Part shown: one piece after another, positions 42,136 through 50,897 of the stretch
Position numbering within the stretch: the stretch's first letter is position 1
Layout of the letters: each line of letters begins with the position of its first letter
Origin: JAEZJZ01 sp050949055
GTDB lineage: Bacteria > Bacillota > UBA994 > UBA5500
NCBI GenBank assembly: GCA_050949055.1
Contig: JBMNFA010000001.1
Coordinates: 868,001-932,000 of the forward strand
Length of the DNA: 64,000 nucleotides
Reading direction: 5' to 3'
Position numbers and translations under genes: made by a program
Notes under the pieces: generated by a model
Database searches by the model: none
Told to the model about the DNA's origin: nothing
The model's input: only the letters and a program-made list of their open reading frames with translations

Positions 42136-42681
42136 CTATTTACCGAAGTATCTCTCCAACAGGCCCTTGAAGGCCTTGCCATGGCGAGCCTCATCGCGAG
42201 CCATTTCATGAACGGTGTCATGAATAGCGTCGAGATTTGCCGCCTTTGCCCGTTTGGCCAGATCCGTCTTACCGGCTGTGGCACCGTTCTCGGCGTCAAC
42301 CCTCAACTGCAGGTTCTTTTTCGTGCTGTCAGTGATCACTTCCCCTAATAGCTCGGCAAACTTAGCCGCGTGCTCGGCCTCTTCATACGCAGCCTTCTCG
42401 TAATAAAGCCCTATTTCGGGATAGCCTTCCCGATGGGCAACTCTCGCCATGGCTAGATACATACCGACTTCAGTGCACTCGGCGGTAAAATTGGCGCGCA
42501 GGTCGGCCAGAATATCCTCACTGACTCCTTGTGCTACGCCCACAACGTGCTCGGCAGCCCAAGTCATCTCGCCCACCTGCTCAGTAAACTTGCTGGCCGG
42601 AGCCTGACATACGGGGCACTTGGCCGGCGGCGCATCGCCCTCATGGATATAGCCACACACCTGACAAACGAACTTCTTCAT
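42136..42681 (-). CDS. Reverse rubrerythrin (rubredoxin domain first)
   Basis: The 181-residue protein starts with a rubredoxin domain (FVCQVCGYIHEG and AKCPVCQAPASKF, four iron-binding cysteines) followed by a ferritin-like di-iron four-helix domain with glutamate and histidine ligands (FTAECTEVGMYLAMARVA, YEEAEHAAKFAE, HEMARDEARHGKAF). This order is that of reverse rubrerythrins, which reduce hydrogen peroxide or oxygen with NADH-linked electron donors in anaerobes. It protects against oxidative stress in the cytoplasm. A TATAAT (42796-42801, minus) lies about 120 bp upstream, with no clear -35. Confidence 0.92.
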   Translation of the reverse strand: MKKFVCQVCGYIHEGDAPPAKCPVCQAPASKFTEQVGEMTWAAEHVVGVAQGVSEDILADLRANFTAECTEVGMYLAMARVAHREGYPEIGLYYEKAAYEEAEHAAKFAELLGEVITDSTKKNLQLRVDAENGATAGKTDLAKRAKAANLDAIHDTVHEMARDEARHGKAFKGLLERYFGK

Positions 42682-43065
42682 CTCTGCATCCTCCTTGGCT
42701 TGTTGATTTATCTAACATGAGGAACCTTCCCATTCTATGCACCAAACCGGCAAACAGTCCTCACGTCTTGCTTGCCTTATCAGTAACGATTCCTCATTAT
42801 ATGTATTCAACGGCCATCTCGTTTTTCCTGCTAGTAATAATAATTTTTCTTAGTACCGCCACAATGCGTGCATGCATTACTCGAAAGCCATCTAAGCACC
42901 ACGTATGTCTGATGGGCTAAGCTATAGACTCAAAGGACTAGAACACTGGACACTAGGGGAGCTCCAGAAAGGAAAAGATGATTGTGTGAAGACCTTTACC
43001 CTCCAATTAGTGAGAAAATAGTTTAAGGTAGAGACATCCAAATGGCTATGAAGGGAGATTGGCTG
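42682..43065. other. Intergenic, AT-rich, no gene recognised
   Basis: About 380 bases upstream of the rubrerythrin gene. It is more AT-rich than the rest of the window and holds its promoter (TATAAT on the minus strand at 42801-42796). The remaining open frames lack ribosome sites. Confidence 0.45.
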
Positions 43066-43128
43066 GTGAAGATAGCAACATACAATCTTTGGAACTCTGA
43101 TAGGGGAATGCCCCACGAGAGAATATAA
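43066..43128 (+). pseudogene. Remnant of an endonuclease/exonuclease/phosphatase-type gene
   Basis: A GTG with AAGGGAG upstream begins KIATYNLWNSDRGMPHERI and hits TAA at 43126. The start is typical of the endonuclease/exonuclease/phosphatase superfamily, in which the Asn binds metal. No later motif of that family is recognisable in any frame over the next 200 bases, so only the first 20 codons remain. Confidence 0.5.
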
Positions 43129-43336
43129 CGCCGCTGTTCACGTGTCCGGTGCACTATCACAACCCAGACTTTGGCTATGAGAATGTGATAGGGGCAATCA
43201 GGCAAGAGGCTATTGCGCCCTGCCTCAATAGCACTCTGTGCAATTCGTTAGCGACTCTTATTTATTTCCATATTCTATCACCTGGCTTAAGTCACGCCAC
43301 GTATTGTTCCTTCGCAACCTTACTAACAGGCACGAC

Positions 43337-44353
43337 TCAGAGCAAGGTGATGCTAGCTGCCTCGCACTGACGCAGCATTTCTTCTGGCCAAACAGAAGCC
43401 TGGACCTCACCAATGTGCGCCTTCTGCAGCAGGAACATGCAGACGCGAGATTGACCGATGCCGCCCCCAATGGTTAAAGGCAGCTGCCCCGAGAGGACGC
43501 GACGATGATATGTTAAGCGCTGCTGCTCCTCTCGCCCTGTTGCTGCGAGTTGCCGGGCCAAGGTCTGCGCATCCACCCGAATACCCATGGATGAAAGCTC
43601 GAGAGCCTGTTGCAGCACAGGATACCAAACGAGGATGTCTCCGTTTAGCGACCAGTCATCATAGTCGGGGGCTCTGTCATCATGCTTCTCACCAGAGAGC
43701 AACACGTCCCCAATCTGCATCAAGAACACAGCGCCTAGCTCCCTGGCTATAGCATTCTCCCGCAACTTTGGACTGAGGGTGGGATACCTGTCGGCGAGTT
43801 GCTGGGTAGTGATGAACGCGATCTCTGGCGGCAGCTGTGCCCTCAGTCGTGGAAAAGCCTCACAAAGATGAGCTTCGGTTGCCCGAAGCACCCCATAGAC
43901 CTGACACACCGTCTGCTGCAGGTACGCTTGATTGCGCTCTTCTCTCCCTATCACCTTCTCCCAATCCCATTGGTCCACGTAGATGGAGTGCAAATTGTCC
44001 AGATCCTCGTCCCGGCGAATGGCCTTCATGTCGGTATACAGACCCTCGCCTGCGACAAACCCGTACCTCCCAAGTGCCACACGCTTCCACTTAGCCAGCG
44101 AATGCACTATCTCCAGGGCACCAGGAATACTCTTAGCCTCAAACTCAACTGGGCGCTCCACCCCGCTCAAGTTATCGTTGACGCCTGACTCTTGATCGAC
44201 AAACATTGGTGCAGATACTTTGATCAGATTCAGCGTCTCTGCCAATCTCATCTCGAAAAAGTCCTTGACCGTCTTGATGGCGATTTCAGTCTCTCGAACA
44301 GACGGGCTGGGCCTTGTGACTGGAGTTTCGGTGCTTTTATCCGGGGCAACCAT
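43337..44353 (-). CDS. asnA: Aspartate-ammonia ligase (asparagine synthetase A)
   Basis: The ATG at 44353 follows GGAGGAG; the frame's earlier start at 44404 lies inside the leader terminator. The 338-residue enzyme shows the class II synthetase-like AsnA pattern: LIKVSAPMFVDQESGVNDNL, VHSLAKWKRVALGRY, GLYTDMKAIRRDED, YVDQWDWEKVI and, at the end, LPLTIGGGIGQSRVCMFLL. It makes asparagine from aspartate, ammonia and ATP. A T-box leader with an asparagine specifier controls it, so it should be induced when asparagine-tRNA is uncharged. Confidence 0.95.
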   Translation of the reverse strand: MVAPDKSTETPVTRPSPSVRETEIAIKTVKDFFEMRLAETLNLIKVSAPMFVDQESGVNDNLSGVERPVEFEAKSIPGALEIVHSLAKWKRVALGRYGFVAGEGLYTDMKAIRRDEDLDNLHSIYVDQWDWEKVIGREERNQAYLQQTVCQVYGVLRATEAHLCEAFPRLRAQLPPEIAFITTQQLADRYPTLSPKLRENAIARELGAVFLMQIGDVLLSGEKHDDRAPDYDDWSLNGDILVWYPVLQQALELSSMGIRVDAQTLARQLAATGREEQQRLTYHRRVLSGQLPLTIGGGIGQSRVCMFLLQKAHIGEVQASVWPEEMLRQCEAASITLL

Positions 44354-44679
44354 CAGATCTCCTCCATTCGTGATATCCTCATCGCAATAAAAAAGGCCCT
44401 TCATCCCTCAAAAAGTAAGGGACGAAAGGCTCATGCTTCCGCGGTACCACCCAAATTAGCAGTTGGCTCAACTTAATCGGCACAGAGACAATTGCTCGAT
44501 GCCGTCCATATGTTAACGGTATGGCCCCGTCCAAGTCTACTCGCGGTTAAGCTTTCGGTTGGAGACTCCGAGCTGTTCTTCATCACGGACCTTCGTACTG
44601 GCCTCACACCGCCACCAGCTCGCTTGGACTATCTTCCGTGCCTACTCTGCTCTTCATAGTCTGTTCCGATATTTGATTA
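44354..44679 (-). promoter_or_regulatory. T-box leader with asparagine (AAC) specifier
   Basis: The conserved T-box sequence GGGTGGTACCGCGG lies at about 44454-44441 (minus). It is followed by the terminator GCCTTTCGTCCCT / AGGGATGAAAGG plus TTTTTT (44430-44390). Upstream, stem I contains AGAGTAGG, the GGTGGCGG region and ACCGAAAGC. The specifier position reads GAAGAACAGCTC, giving AAC for asparagine at 44577-44575. Uncharged asparagine tRNA would stabilise the antiterminator and allow asnA transcription. Confidence 0.92.
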
Positions 44680-44685
44680 TGGAGT

Positions 44686-44714
44686 ATTATACACCGGTGC
44701 TGTTGGGATATCAA
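44686..44714 (-). promoter_or_regulatory. Sigma-A promoter of the T-box/asnA unit
   Basis: On the minus strand TTGATA (44714-44709), 17 bases, TATAAT (44691-44686). Confidence 0.85.
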
Positions 44715-44962
44715 CAGTGCCATCAGGAGTTGAAGTACTCCGCGAAGTCCTTCTTCAGGTCGATGCCTTCGGCTCTGAGGATCTCGCGGGCGAGGTAATA
44801 ACCACTAGCCATCACCCCAGCCACACCAAAAACCAGCTAGACGTTGTTGCTCACACCAATGTCTTCGACCGCTCGTTTCCACACCATAGGGAAAAGCGGC
44901 ATTGGCAAACAGATTCCAAAGCCACTCACTGATACCTGTAGCAGGTCATGGAAGACCTTTCG
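44715..44962 (-). other. Gene-free stretch with a possible C-terminal fragment
   Basis: On the minus strand a frame of 38 codons (44727-44840) reads ...FGVAGVMASGYYLAREILRA... and ends with a TGA, which looks like the tail of a larger protein whose beginning is not recognisable upstream. I cannot name the family. Confidence 0.3.
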
Positions 44963-45490
44963 TCAGCACTTCCAATCAATCCGTGCCGGGTTGGGCTCGT
45001 CTTCAACTGACACGGCGCGCAGTGCCTCCAGCATGCGTCCGAATTCTGCGGCGGCACACTGCTCTAGCTGCTGCCACGGAGCGCCAGTGCCGAGAGTGTC
45101 ATATGCAACCGCTAACGCCCCATAGAGGGCAAGTGCGATACAGTGCCTGGGGGAGTGAATTGTCGACGCACACTGGCCAATCGTTCTCGCCGCCGCCTGC
45201 GCAACCGGATTGCCTTCTGCCTCGCGGGCGGCTGCATGGCACTCCAAAATGGCCTTCTTCGCTGGCGGCAGTTTTATGGCCCCGGATAACCAGCTGCGGG
45301 CGGCATCCAGTGCATTCTGCGGACGCTGATCGTTGGGATGGTGTTTGGTCCACAGGGGTAACATGATCTGCTGCGCGTAATCGATCGCCCAATTGGCCAG
45401 GGTTAACTTGCTCTGCGTTTCTATCAGTTTCACCAGCGACTGAATGTATGGCGCTTCCCAGTTGTTGAGCATCTTGCGGATTCTTGCCAT
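44963..45490 (-). CDS. Imm5-like putative immunity protein
   Basis: The ATG at 45490 follows AAGGAGG; the length is 175 residues. The sequence LANWAIDYAQQIMLPLWTKH, ARSWLSGAIKLPPAKKAILECHAAAREAEGNP, then IGQCASTIHSPRHCIALALYGALAVAYD and EPNPARIDWKC corresponds to the all-helical Imm-5 family, proposed as immunity proteins of polymorphic toxins. No toxin gene is adjacent. Its start overlaps the stop of a decayed P-loop kinase gene (ATGACC junction), suggesting the two were once coupled. Confidence 0.75.
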   Translation of the reverse strand: MARIRKMLNNWEAPYIQSLVKLIETQSKLTLANWAIDYAQQIMLPLWTKHHPNDQRPQNALDAARSWLSGAIKLPPAKKAILECHAAAREAEGNPVAQAAARTIGQCASTIHSPRHCIALALYGALAVAYDTLGTGAPWQQLEQCAAAEFGRMLEALRAVSVEDEPNPARIDWKC

Positions 45491-45492
45491 GG

Positions 45493-45673
45493 TCATCCTC
45501 CTTCATGGTCAGCCTCTCCCGTAATCATGGCTGCCAGCAGCTGAGCCATCTGCTTTGGGCTCAAGTTGGTGGTATCCATAGCCAGCGTTCGCCGCTGGTG
45601 GAACAATGGCAGCCTGGTGACCAACACCCATGGGACCATTGATGAAGATCAGGTTCTTCACCTGGCCCCTCAT
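45493..45673 (-). pseudogene. P-loop nucleotide kinase remnant with internal deletion
   Basis: The start (ATG at 45673) reads KNLIFINGPMGVG, the beginning of a Walker A motif of small AAA/nucleotide-kinase proteins. Just after it the conserved GK-T is lost and another frame carries the normal C-terminus (TRLPLFHQRRTLAMDTTNLSPKQ), ending with TGA at 45493. Roughly one hundred codons between the two are missing. The junction is near 45620. Confidence 0.65.
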
Positions 45674-45850
45674 ACCATTATCACCCAAAGGGAGGCGCTA
45701 CGACAATACAAGCGTTATGCAAGAAAATAAGATGACGGAAGCCCCGGTAGTCGTTCAGTTCGCTCGTGGGAGACCCAGTGCATCCGAATCTAGAGGCAAT
45801 TATCCCCTCGGTCGCGGTGCATGTGGTTGTGGAGTGAGATCGCCGAGGTC

Positions 45851-45859
45851 TGCTATAAT
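45851..45859 (+). promoter_or_regulatory. Extended -10 promoter for the acyltransferase gene
   Basis: TGCTATAAT, an extended -10 (TGn before TATAAT), lies 60 bp before the start. No good -35 is visible, as is usual for this promoter type. Confidence 0.55.
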
Positions 45860-45918
45860 GTTAGTCGGAATTGGCGAGCAATTCTCGAGCCCATTATCAA
45901 CTGCTAAGCGAGGTAACG

Positions 45919-46623
45919 ATGAAAATCATACGCGTGCTAGCCCCACTGGTAAACAATCTCCCAGAAAGCGTTACTTGGTATATTGGCAACAAAGTATCCG
46001 CCTTCATCCTGAACAAATATGCGAAACTGGAAATCGTGGGCAGCGAGCTTCTGGCCGGACGGATAGGCAAGCCAACGATATTCATAGCAAACCATCTGAG
46101 TAATGTGGATGGCCTGCTTCTCAATAAGGTGCTCAAAAAGAATGATGTCACCTTTCTGGCGGGCGTAAAGCTGAACGTAAATCCGCTGACAGCAATATTC
46201 CTGAAGACAGTTAAGCACATTCTGGTGAACCCAAACTCAGCCGATAGAGATGCCATCCGCAAGGCTCTCGATATATTGAAAATGGGAGGCTCGATTCTGA
46301 TATTCCCCGAGGGAACCAGGAGCAGATCCGGCGCCATGATCAAGGGCAAAAGGGGTTTCCTGCTGTTGGCCAGGCTTTCTCAGGCGGACATTGTTCCAAT
46401 AGCACTTGAGGGAACGGAGCGCCTGCTGCCCATCAACGAAGATGACATGAGTCAGGAAACTCCACAGCAGGCAACAGTGCGAGTTCATATCGGACAGCCG
46501 TTCCGGTTGGAGAAAAGGAATCGTGACTGTGATGATTGGGATGAAAGATGTGTGTTTACCGCAATGAGGAAGATAGCCGAAATGCTTAGTCCAGAGTATC
46601 AGGGAGTGTATAGGATCGACTAG
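45919..46623 (+). CDS. 1-acyl-sn-glycerol-3-phosphate acyltransferase (PlsC-like)
   Basis: The ATG at 45919 follows GCGAGG; earlier starts in the frame lie upstream of the promoter. The 234-residue protein contains the acyltransferase motifs FIANHLSNVDGL (HX4D), ILIFPEGTRSRSG and IVPIALEGTERL in the right order and spacing. It adds a fatty acyl chain to lysophosphatidate or a related acceptor at the membrane surface. There is no lipid gene nearby, so it may be a secondary paralog with a special acceptor. Confidence 0.88.
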   Translation: MKIIRVLAPLVNNLPESVTWYIGNKVSAFILNKYAKLEIVGSELLAGRIGKPTIFIANHLSNVDGLLLNKVLKKNDVTFLAGVKLNVNPLTAIFLKTVKHILVNPNSADRDAIRKALDILKMGGSILIFPEGTRSRSGAMIKGKRGFLLLARLSQADIVPIALEGTERLLPINEDDMSQETPQQATVRVHIGQPFRLEKRNRDCDDWDERCVFTAMRKIAEMLSPEYQGVYRID

Positions 46624-46693
46624 CAGTAGGCAACAGTATATGGCCCGCCCATCAGCCTTCCGGCACATACTTCCCCCACCGGCATTAACACGC

Positions 46694-48142
46694 CTAGATG
46701 TCTGTTGGCGAAGGCTTTGTCTGTTCTTGATCCACCAAGTTGCGGGCCCAGAACCCGGTGCTGACGACGACTATGCCCAAAATGGCTTTGAGCAGGTCAG
46801 TCAGGTGACAGAGAGGGTATAGAGTCCGGATACCGATGGCGGTGAAATTGACCAGGAAATAGGTGTAGGGAACGACGATCACCCATGAATACACGCTGTC
46901 AAACAGCATGGTAATCAATGTCTTGCCCCCGGAGCGGATGGCAAAGTAACAGCAGTGTGCAATTGCATGGAAAGCCATGTACATGGCATTTGTGCGCATA
47001 AATAGGACAGCTAGGCGGCGCACTTCTGTCTCCGTGTTGTAAATCTGCGTTATGGGCCCCGCACTGATAGCCAGAGCGGCACCCAACACAAGACACACGC
47101 TGACGCTGAAAGAGATAAACCGCCAAATCTGCTTCTTGGCCAGATCTGGGTCATCGGCTCCCAGAGCTTGTCCCGTCATGACAGCCACTGCCGTCCCCAT
47201 GGAGATGAAGAAAACATTGAACAGATTGCCAACCGTGCTGGCAATGTTTAGGCCAGCCACAACGATCAGGCCTCGAGTAGAAAAGATCTGCGTAATGGTG
47301 ATCATGCCCAAAGACCAGAGAAACTCATTGACCAGCAGCGGTATCCCCTTGGCGGCTATGCCTTTGGCCAGGTCCTTCTGTATGTGCAGGCTACGGTAAA
47401 CGCCTGCCATAAAGGGATATCTATCGCGGTGGGCGTGGGAGAAGAGAGATACGATGGCGAATTCCACGAAACGACTGAGCACGGTGGCAATGGCTGCGCC
47501 TCGCACACCCAGAGCAGGGAAACCGAACTTCCCAAAAATAAGCAGATAGTTAAAGACAAAGTTTACGCCGACTGCCGTGAGGCTGGAGGCCATCGGCAGC
47601 AACGTTTCTCCCGATTCCCGTAAGGCGCCACTATAACACTGGGTGAAGGCAAAGGGCAGCAGCCCCCAAAGCATGATCAGCAGATAATCCTTGCCGTAAC
47701 GCAGCATGTCTGCGGCATGGCCAGCATCTCCTTCGCCTTGCAGATACAGGGAAATCAGTGAGCCGGACCATTGCGAGAGAATTAGCACCCCCAAGACGGT
47801 GATCACCAGAGACACCAGTATCCTAGCACGAAAGGTTTGTCTGAAGCCTTCCCAGTTTCGCGCCCCCGCGAATTGAGCTCCATAGATACCTGCGCCGGAA
47901 ATTGAGCCAAAAACGGCCAGGTAGAAGACGAACATCAGCTGATTGGCGATCGCCACCCCCGACATTTGGGCCGTGCCCAGAGCACCGACCATAACGTTGT
48001 CTAGGAGGTTGACGACATTGGACACGGTATTCTGGATGATGATCGGCACAATCAGAGCGAAGACTGTCTGGTAGAACTTTCTGTCGCCAATAAACCTGGC
48101 TCTGAGCCGAGACCACATCCCTGGAGCAATTGCAGACGGCAT
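46694..48142 (-). CDS. MATE family exporter
   Basis: The ATG at 48142 has GAAAGGCAGG upstream; the longer frame start at 48286 is not supported. The 482-residue protein has about twelve predicted helices with MATE motifs (FALIVPIIIQNTVSNVVNLL, DNVMVGALGTAQMSGVAIAN, GALRESGETLLPMASS, VAVMTGQALGADDPDLA). It resembles the NorM/Bacteroides-type branch more than the exporter at 35.3 kb. It should export drugs or metabolites by sodium or proton exchange. Confidence 0.9.
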   Translation of the reverse strand: MPSAIAPGMWSRLRARFIGDRKFYQTVFALIVPIIIQNTVSNVVNLLDNVMVGALGTAQMSGVAIANQLMFVFYLAVFGSISGAGIYGAQFAGARNWEGFRQTFRARILVSLVITVLGVLILSQWSGSLISLYLQGEGDAGHAADMLRYGKDYLLIMLWGLLPFAFTQCYSGALRESGETLLPMASSLTAVGVNFVFNYLLIFGKFGFPALGVRGAAIATVLSRFVEFAIVSLFSHAHRDRYPFMAGVYRSLHIQKDLAKGIAAKGIPLLVNEFLWSLGMITITQIFSTRGLIVVAGLNIASTVGNLFNVFFISMGTAVAVMTGQALGADDPDLAKKQIWRFISFSVSVCLVLGAALAISAGPITQIYNTETEVRRLAVLFMRTNAMYMAFHAIAHCCYFAIRSGGKTLITMLFDSVYSWVIVVPYTYFLVNFTAIGIRTLYPLCHLTDLLKAILGIVVVSTGFWARNLVDQEQTKPSPTDI

Positions 48143-48304
48143 AGAAGATTCCTGCCTTTCTCGTGGTAGCCAAACACGATCATTATACCCGAGGGAGAGA
48201 TGCAGGCAAGCGCCACAGCAAATTAGCTGATGGCCTTTATCCCTCAAAAGCTCCCGCGAGAACCTATCTGTTTTGGTGGCGTACAAAGCGCTCGACCGGT
48301 CCCT

Positions 48305-48598
48305 TCACCTAGCCCCTAGCCGCAGCCACACAATCCATCCTACAACGGCAATCTGCAGCACGATGATTGCTGGAATGCCGAGCATGAACTTGGCGTGCTT
48401 GGTCTTGTGGCGGACCAGGCGCATGGTAAACAACATGGCCACAGCTCCGCCCAGCGCTGCCGCCAGCAACAACGTGCGCTCTCTGATGCGCCGCCAGCCC
48501 CGTGGGGCGGCACATTTGTCGTACAAGACCAGCCCGCCTGACCACAGGCTCACACCCAGTAGATAGGCTGCTCCCCACGCCAGGATATAGTCAGGCAT
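48305..48598 (-). CDS. DUF1294 family small membrane protein
   Basis: The ATG at 48598 follows GGAGG; the length is 97 residues. It has three to four hydrophobic segments and the DUF1294 pattern: LYDKCAAPRGWRRIRERTLLLAAALGGAVAM, followed by RHKTKHAKFMLGIPAII. In most members the motif is YDKxxAxxxxxRIPE. Function unknown; some relatives are fused to cold-shock domains, which this one lacks. Confidence 0.85.
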   Translation of the reverse strand: MPDYILAWGAAYLLGVSLWSGGLVLYDKCAAPRGWRRIRERTLLLAAALGGAVAMLFTMRLVRHKTKHAKFMLGIPAIIVLQIAVVGWIVWLRLGAR

Positions 48599-48832
48599 CA
48601 CTAACGCCTCCAACCTGATGGATCTTCTCTGTCCCATGTATTGTACACGACTGCTTGTGGTGGCGGCAGCAGAATAGCCGCCAGTTCCCTTTCCTGATGA
48701 CCGCCGTTCAGTAGTATAACGTTGGATTTTGCACTCAATAGACGGAGCTTGCTGGAAAGAATTTCGCTTGGACACTGAGACTTTCGAAGCTCACATGACC
48801 TGTAATAGTCAGAGAACGGTATTTGAGGCGAA

Positions 48833-48876
48833 AAGAAAAACCACTTACTGATAAACCTCTCTATCAATAGGTGGTT
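48833..48876 (-). terminator. Terminator of the M42 peptidase gene
   Basis: Stem AACCAC / GTGGTT with an inner stem TTGATA / TATCAg (48839-48876), followed on the minus strand by TTTCTTTTCG. It lies about 90 bases past the peptidase stop. Confidence 0.7.
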
Positions 48877-48966
48877 CTTCATCTGGTGGAGATGGGGTGA
48901 TAACCCACCATCCGAAAGCCCGGCAGCTAAAGCTTCTCCGAACGCAGTCGCCGGTACAAGGCCATG

Positions 48967-50043
48967 CTATCTATTCCCCAACAGCTCCTTTACCTTCGCG
49001 ATCGTCAAGTTCTTAATCACTTCTACTGCCAGGTCCACGGTTGCGTCTAGATCGAAGGCTGAAGAGTAGCCGTAGTGTGTATGGGCATACCTGACCGGAA
49101 TTCCCAGCACCAGCGTCGGCACACCCTTGTTGGACAGGTGGATCTTCCCAGCGTTGGTGCTGCCCTGGGCGCGGACGGCGCTTTGGTAGGCAATGCCTTT
49201 CTCCTTGGCCAGCTCCTTGGCGTAACCGATGAAGCGCGGGTTGCTGACCATGGAGCGATCCAGATGCCTGATCTGCGTGCCCTTTTTCAGGCAGCCCTGG
49301 GCGGTGAACTCGTCGTAATAGATATCATCGGCGGGAGAACCCTCGAAGACGATGGCCAGATCCGGCTTGGCAGCCCTGGCAGTCAATTCAGCCCCGCGGG
49401 TGCCCACCTCTTCCTGGGCGGCAAACGCTCCCACCACGTCAACCTTCAGGTTCTCGCCCTGCAAACGATGCATCACTTCCAGGATGCATAGGCAGCCCAT
49501 CCGGTTATCAAAGCACTTCCCCATCATCACCCCGGTCTGCTCGTTGTAGGAAAAGCTGACATCTGGCACAATGGGATCTCCCGGCTCGATGCCAAAAACC
49601 TCGACGACTTCTTTACGGCTGGTGGCGCCGATATCCACATAGATGTCATCCAGCGTCAATTTCTTGTCTCGCAGCGCTTCGTTGATGAAGTGCGGCGGCC
49701 TCGACGTGGTGATTCCCTTGATCAGCTGCCCTTTGCTGTTTCTGATCACGACCGGATGCGCGGGAATATTGGTCACCACCCACCCTCCGAGGGGAAGGAA
49801 GCTGATCAGACCCTTAGGGGTGATGGCTTGCACCATGAATCCTACTTCATCCGAATGGGCGTCGAGCATGACCACTGGCCGGTTGCCGGCATTGCCCGGC
49901 AGCCGCGAATAAACGTTGTTCATCGGGTCGACTTCTATGTCCAGCCCGCCGGAATACTTGACGATGACGTCCACCACAGCATCCTCAAAGCCTGGTGGCC
50001 CAAAGGCATTGGATAGTTCTGCAATAGCTTTGATGCGATCCAT
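48967..50043 (-). CDS. M42 family metallopeptidase (aminopeptidase/FrvX-like)
   Basis: The ATG at 50043 follows GGAGGTAG. The 358-residue protein has the M42 order of metal ligands: VMLDAHSDEVGFMV (His, Asp), CFDNRMGC (Asp), AAQEEVGTRGAE (catalytic and metal Glu), FEGSPADD and a C-terminal VRYAHTHYGYSSAFDLDA (His). LSNAFGPPGFEDAV near the start is also typical. These cobalt- or zinc-dependent enzymes form large tetrahedral complexes that trim peptides in the cytoplasm. It is a single gene with its own terminator. Confidence 0.93.
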   Translation of the reverse strand: MDRIKAIAELSNAFGPPGFEDAVVDVIVKYSGGLDIEVDPMNNVYSRLPGNAGNRPVVMLDAHSDEVGFMVQAITPKGLISFLPLGGWVVTNIPAHPVVIRNSKGQLIKGITTSRPPHFINEALRDKKLTLDDIYVDIGATSRKEVVEVFGIEPGDPIVPDVSFSYNEQTGVMMGKCFDNRMGCLCILEVMHRLQGENLKVDVVGAFAAQEEVGTRGAELTARAAKPDLAIVFEGSPADDIYYDEFTAQGCLKKGTQIRHLDRSMVSNPRFIGYAKELAKEKGIAYQSAVRAQGSTNAGKIHLSNKGVPTLVLGIPVRYAHTHYGYSSAFDLDATVDLAVEVIKNLTIAKVKELLGNR

Positions 50044-50365
50044 AATTAGTCTACCTCCAATTCGCTCTTGATTGCTCTCCCTGTTCCACGAGGCTGCCGT
50101 GGAGCGGTAATTGAGGCTCAATCCTGCTGCCCTGTTGATTGCTAGCCATGGCTTCCCGGCAGGACCGAGCCGCCCCGATCGTCCTGCCCGACGCCTCGTT
50201 CAGGTGCTCTGCCGGCAGAATCTCTGGCGAATGAACTTTCTCCGTCCCGCGCAGAAAATCCTCCCGAGCAAGGGCGCTGTGCGTCCGCGACGGTGTCGCG
50301 GCTAGAGTAACCAGAGCTAATTGGGTCCTGGTACGGCGACCACCCTGGCCGCCGTCCGTCAGCTG
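50044..50365. other. Intergenic, nothing recognised
   Basis: About 320 bases. A hairpin (ACGGCG / CGCCGT, 50331-50353) near the right side could be a weak terminator for the VOC gene. No gene on either strand has a ribosome site. Confidence 0.4.
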
Positions 50366-50770
50366 CTATTTCAGCGCTGTAAACATCCAGTTGATGCCGA
50401 ACCTGTCCTGCAGGGAGCCATGGGCTGCGGCGAAAAATGCCGGTGCCAGCTCCATGTAGATTGTTCCTTCCTGTTTGAGAATGTCCCAGGCCCGCTGAAC
50501 CAGCGCAACGTCCTGCGTGGTAACGGAAACATACATGTTGCTTCCCGCCTGGCTACGCTCGGGGCTGTCAGCACACATGATTTCCGTACCACCCCATTGC
50601 AGCCGCGCGTGGAGCACAAGGTCCCGGTCATGCTCCGCAACCGGGAAGTCAGTGCCCGGCGGCATGTCTCTGTATCGCTGCATTTCTAGGATCTCAGCGC
50701 CGAAGGCTCTCACGTAGGTCTCCAACGCCTCCGCGCAATTGCAGTTGAACAACAGATAATGAGAAAACAT
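50366..50770 (-). CDS. VOC-fold PhnB-like protein
   Basis: The ATG at 50770 follows GGGAGG; the length is 134 residues. The N-terminus (HYLLFNCNCAEALETYVRAFG), the middle MQRYRDMPPGTDFPVAEHDRD, and the ending FAAAHGSLQDRFGINWMF match PhnB-like proteins of the vicinal-oxygen-chelate superfamily. The FGxxW ending is the most conserved part. No reaction is known for most of these. Confidence 0.88.
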   Translation of the reverse strand: MFSHYLLFNCNCAEALETYVRAFGAEILEMQRYRDMPPGTDFPVAEHDRDLVLHARLQWGGTEIMCADSPERSQAGSNMYVSVTTQDVALVQRAWDILKQEGTIYMELAPAFFAAAHGSLQDRFGINWMFTALK

Positions 50771-50897
50771 CAACGCACCTCCCAAGGTATTGGACTAAGT
50801 GACGGTTTCCGTGCCAAGCTGCTCCGTGCCAAGCTGCTCCGCGCTGAGCGCTCCGAATGGCAGCGGCCTGCACTGTGGGCAGCAGGTTTGGGGACTA

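Noticed and set aside
50807..50836. Tandem repeat of CCGTGCCAAGCTGCT
   Set aside because: Only two copies of a 15-mer; no array or known element.
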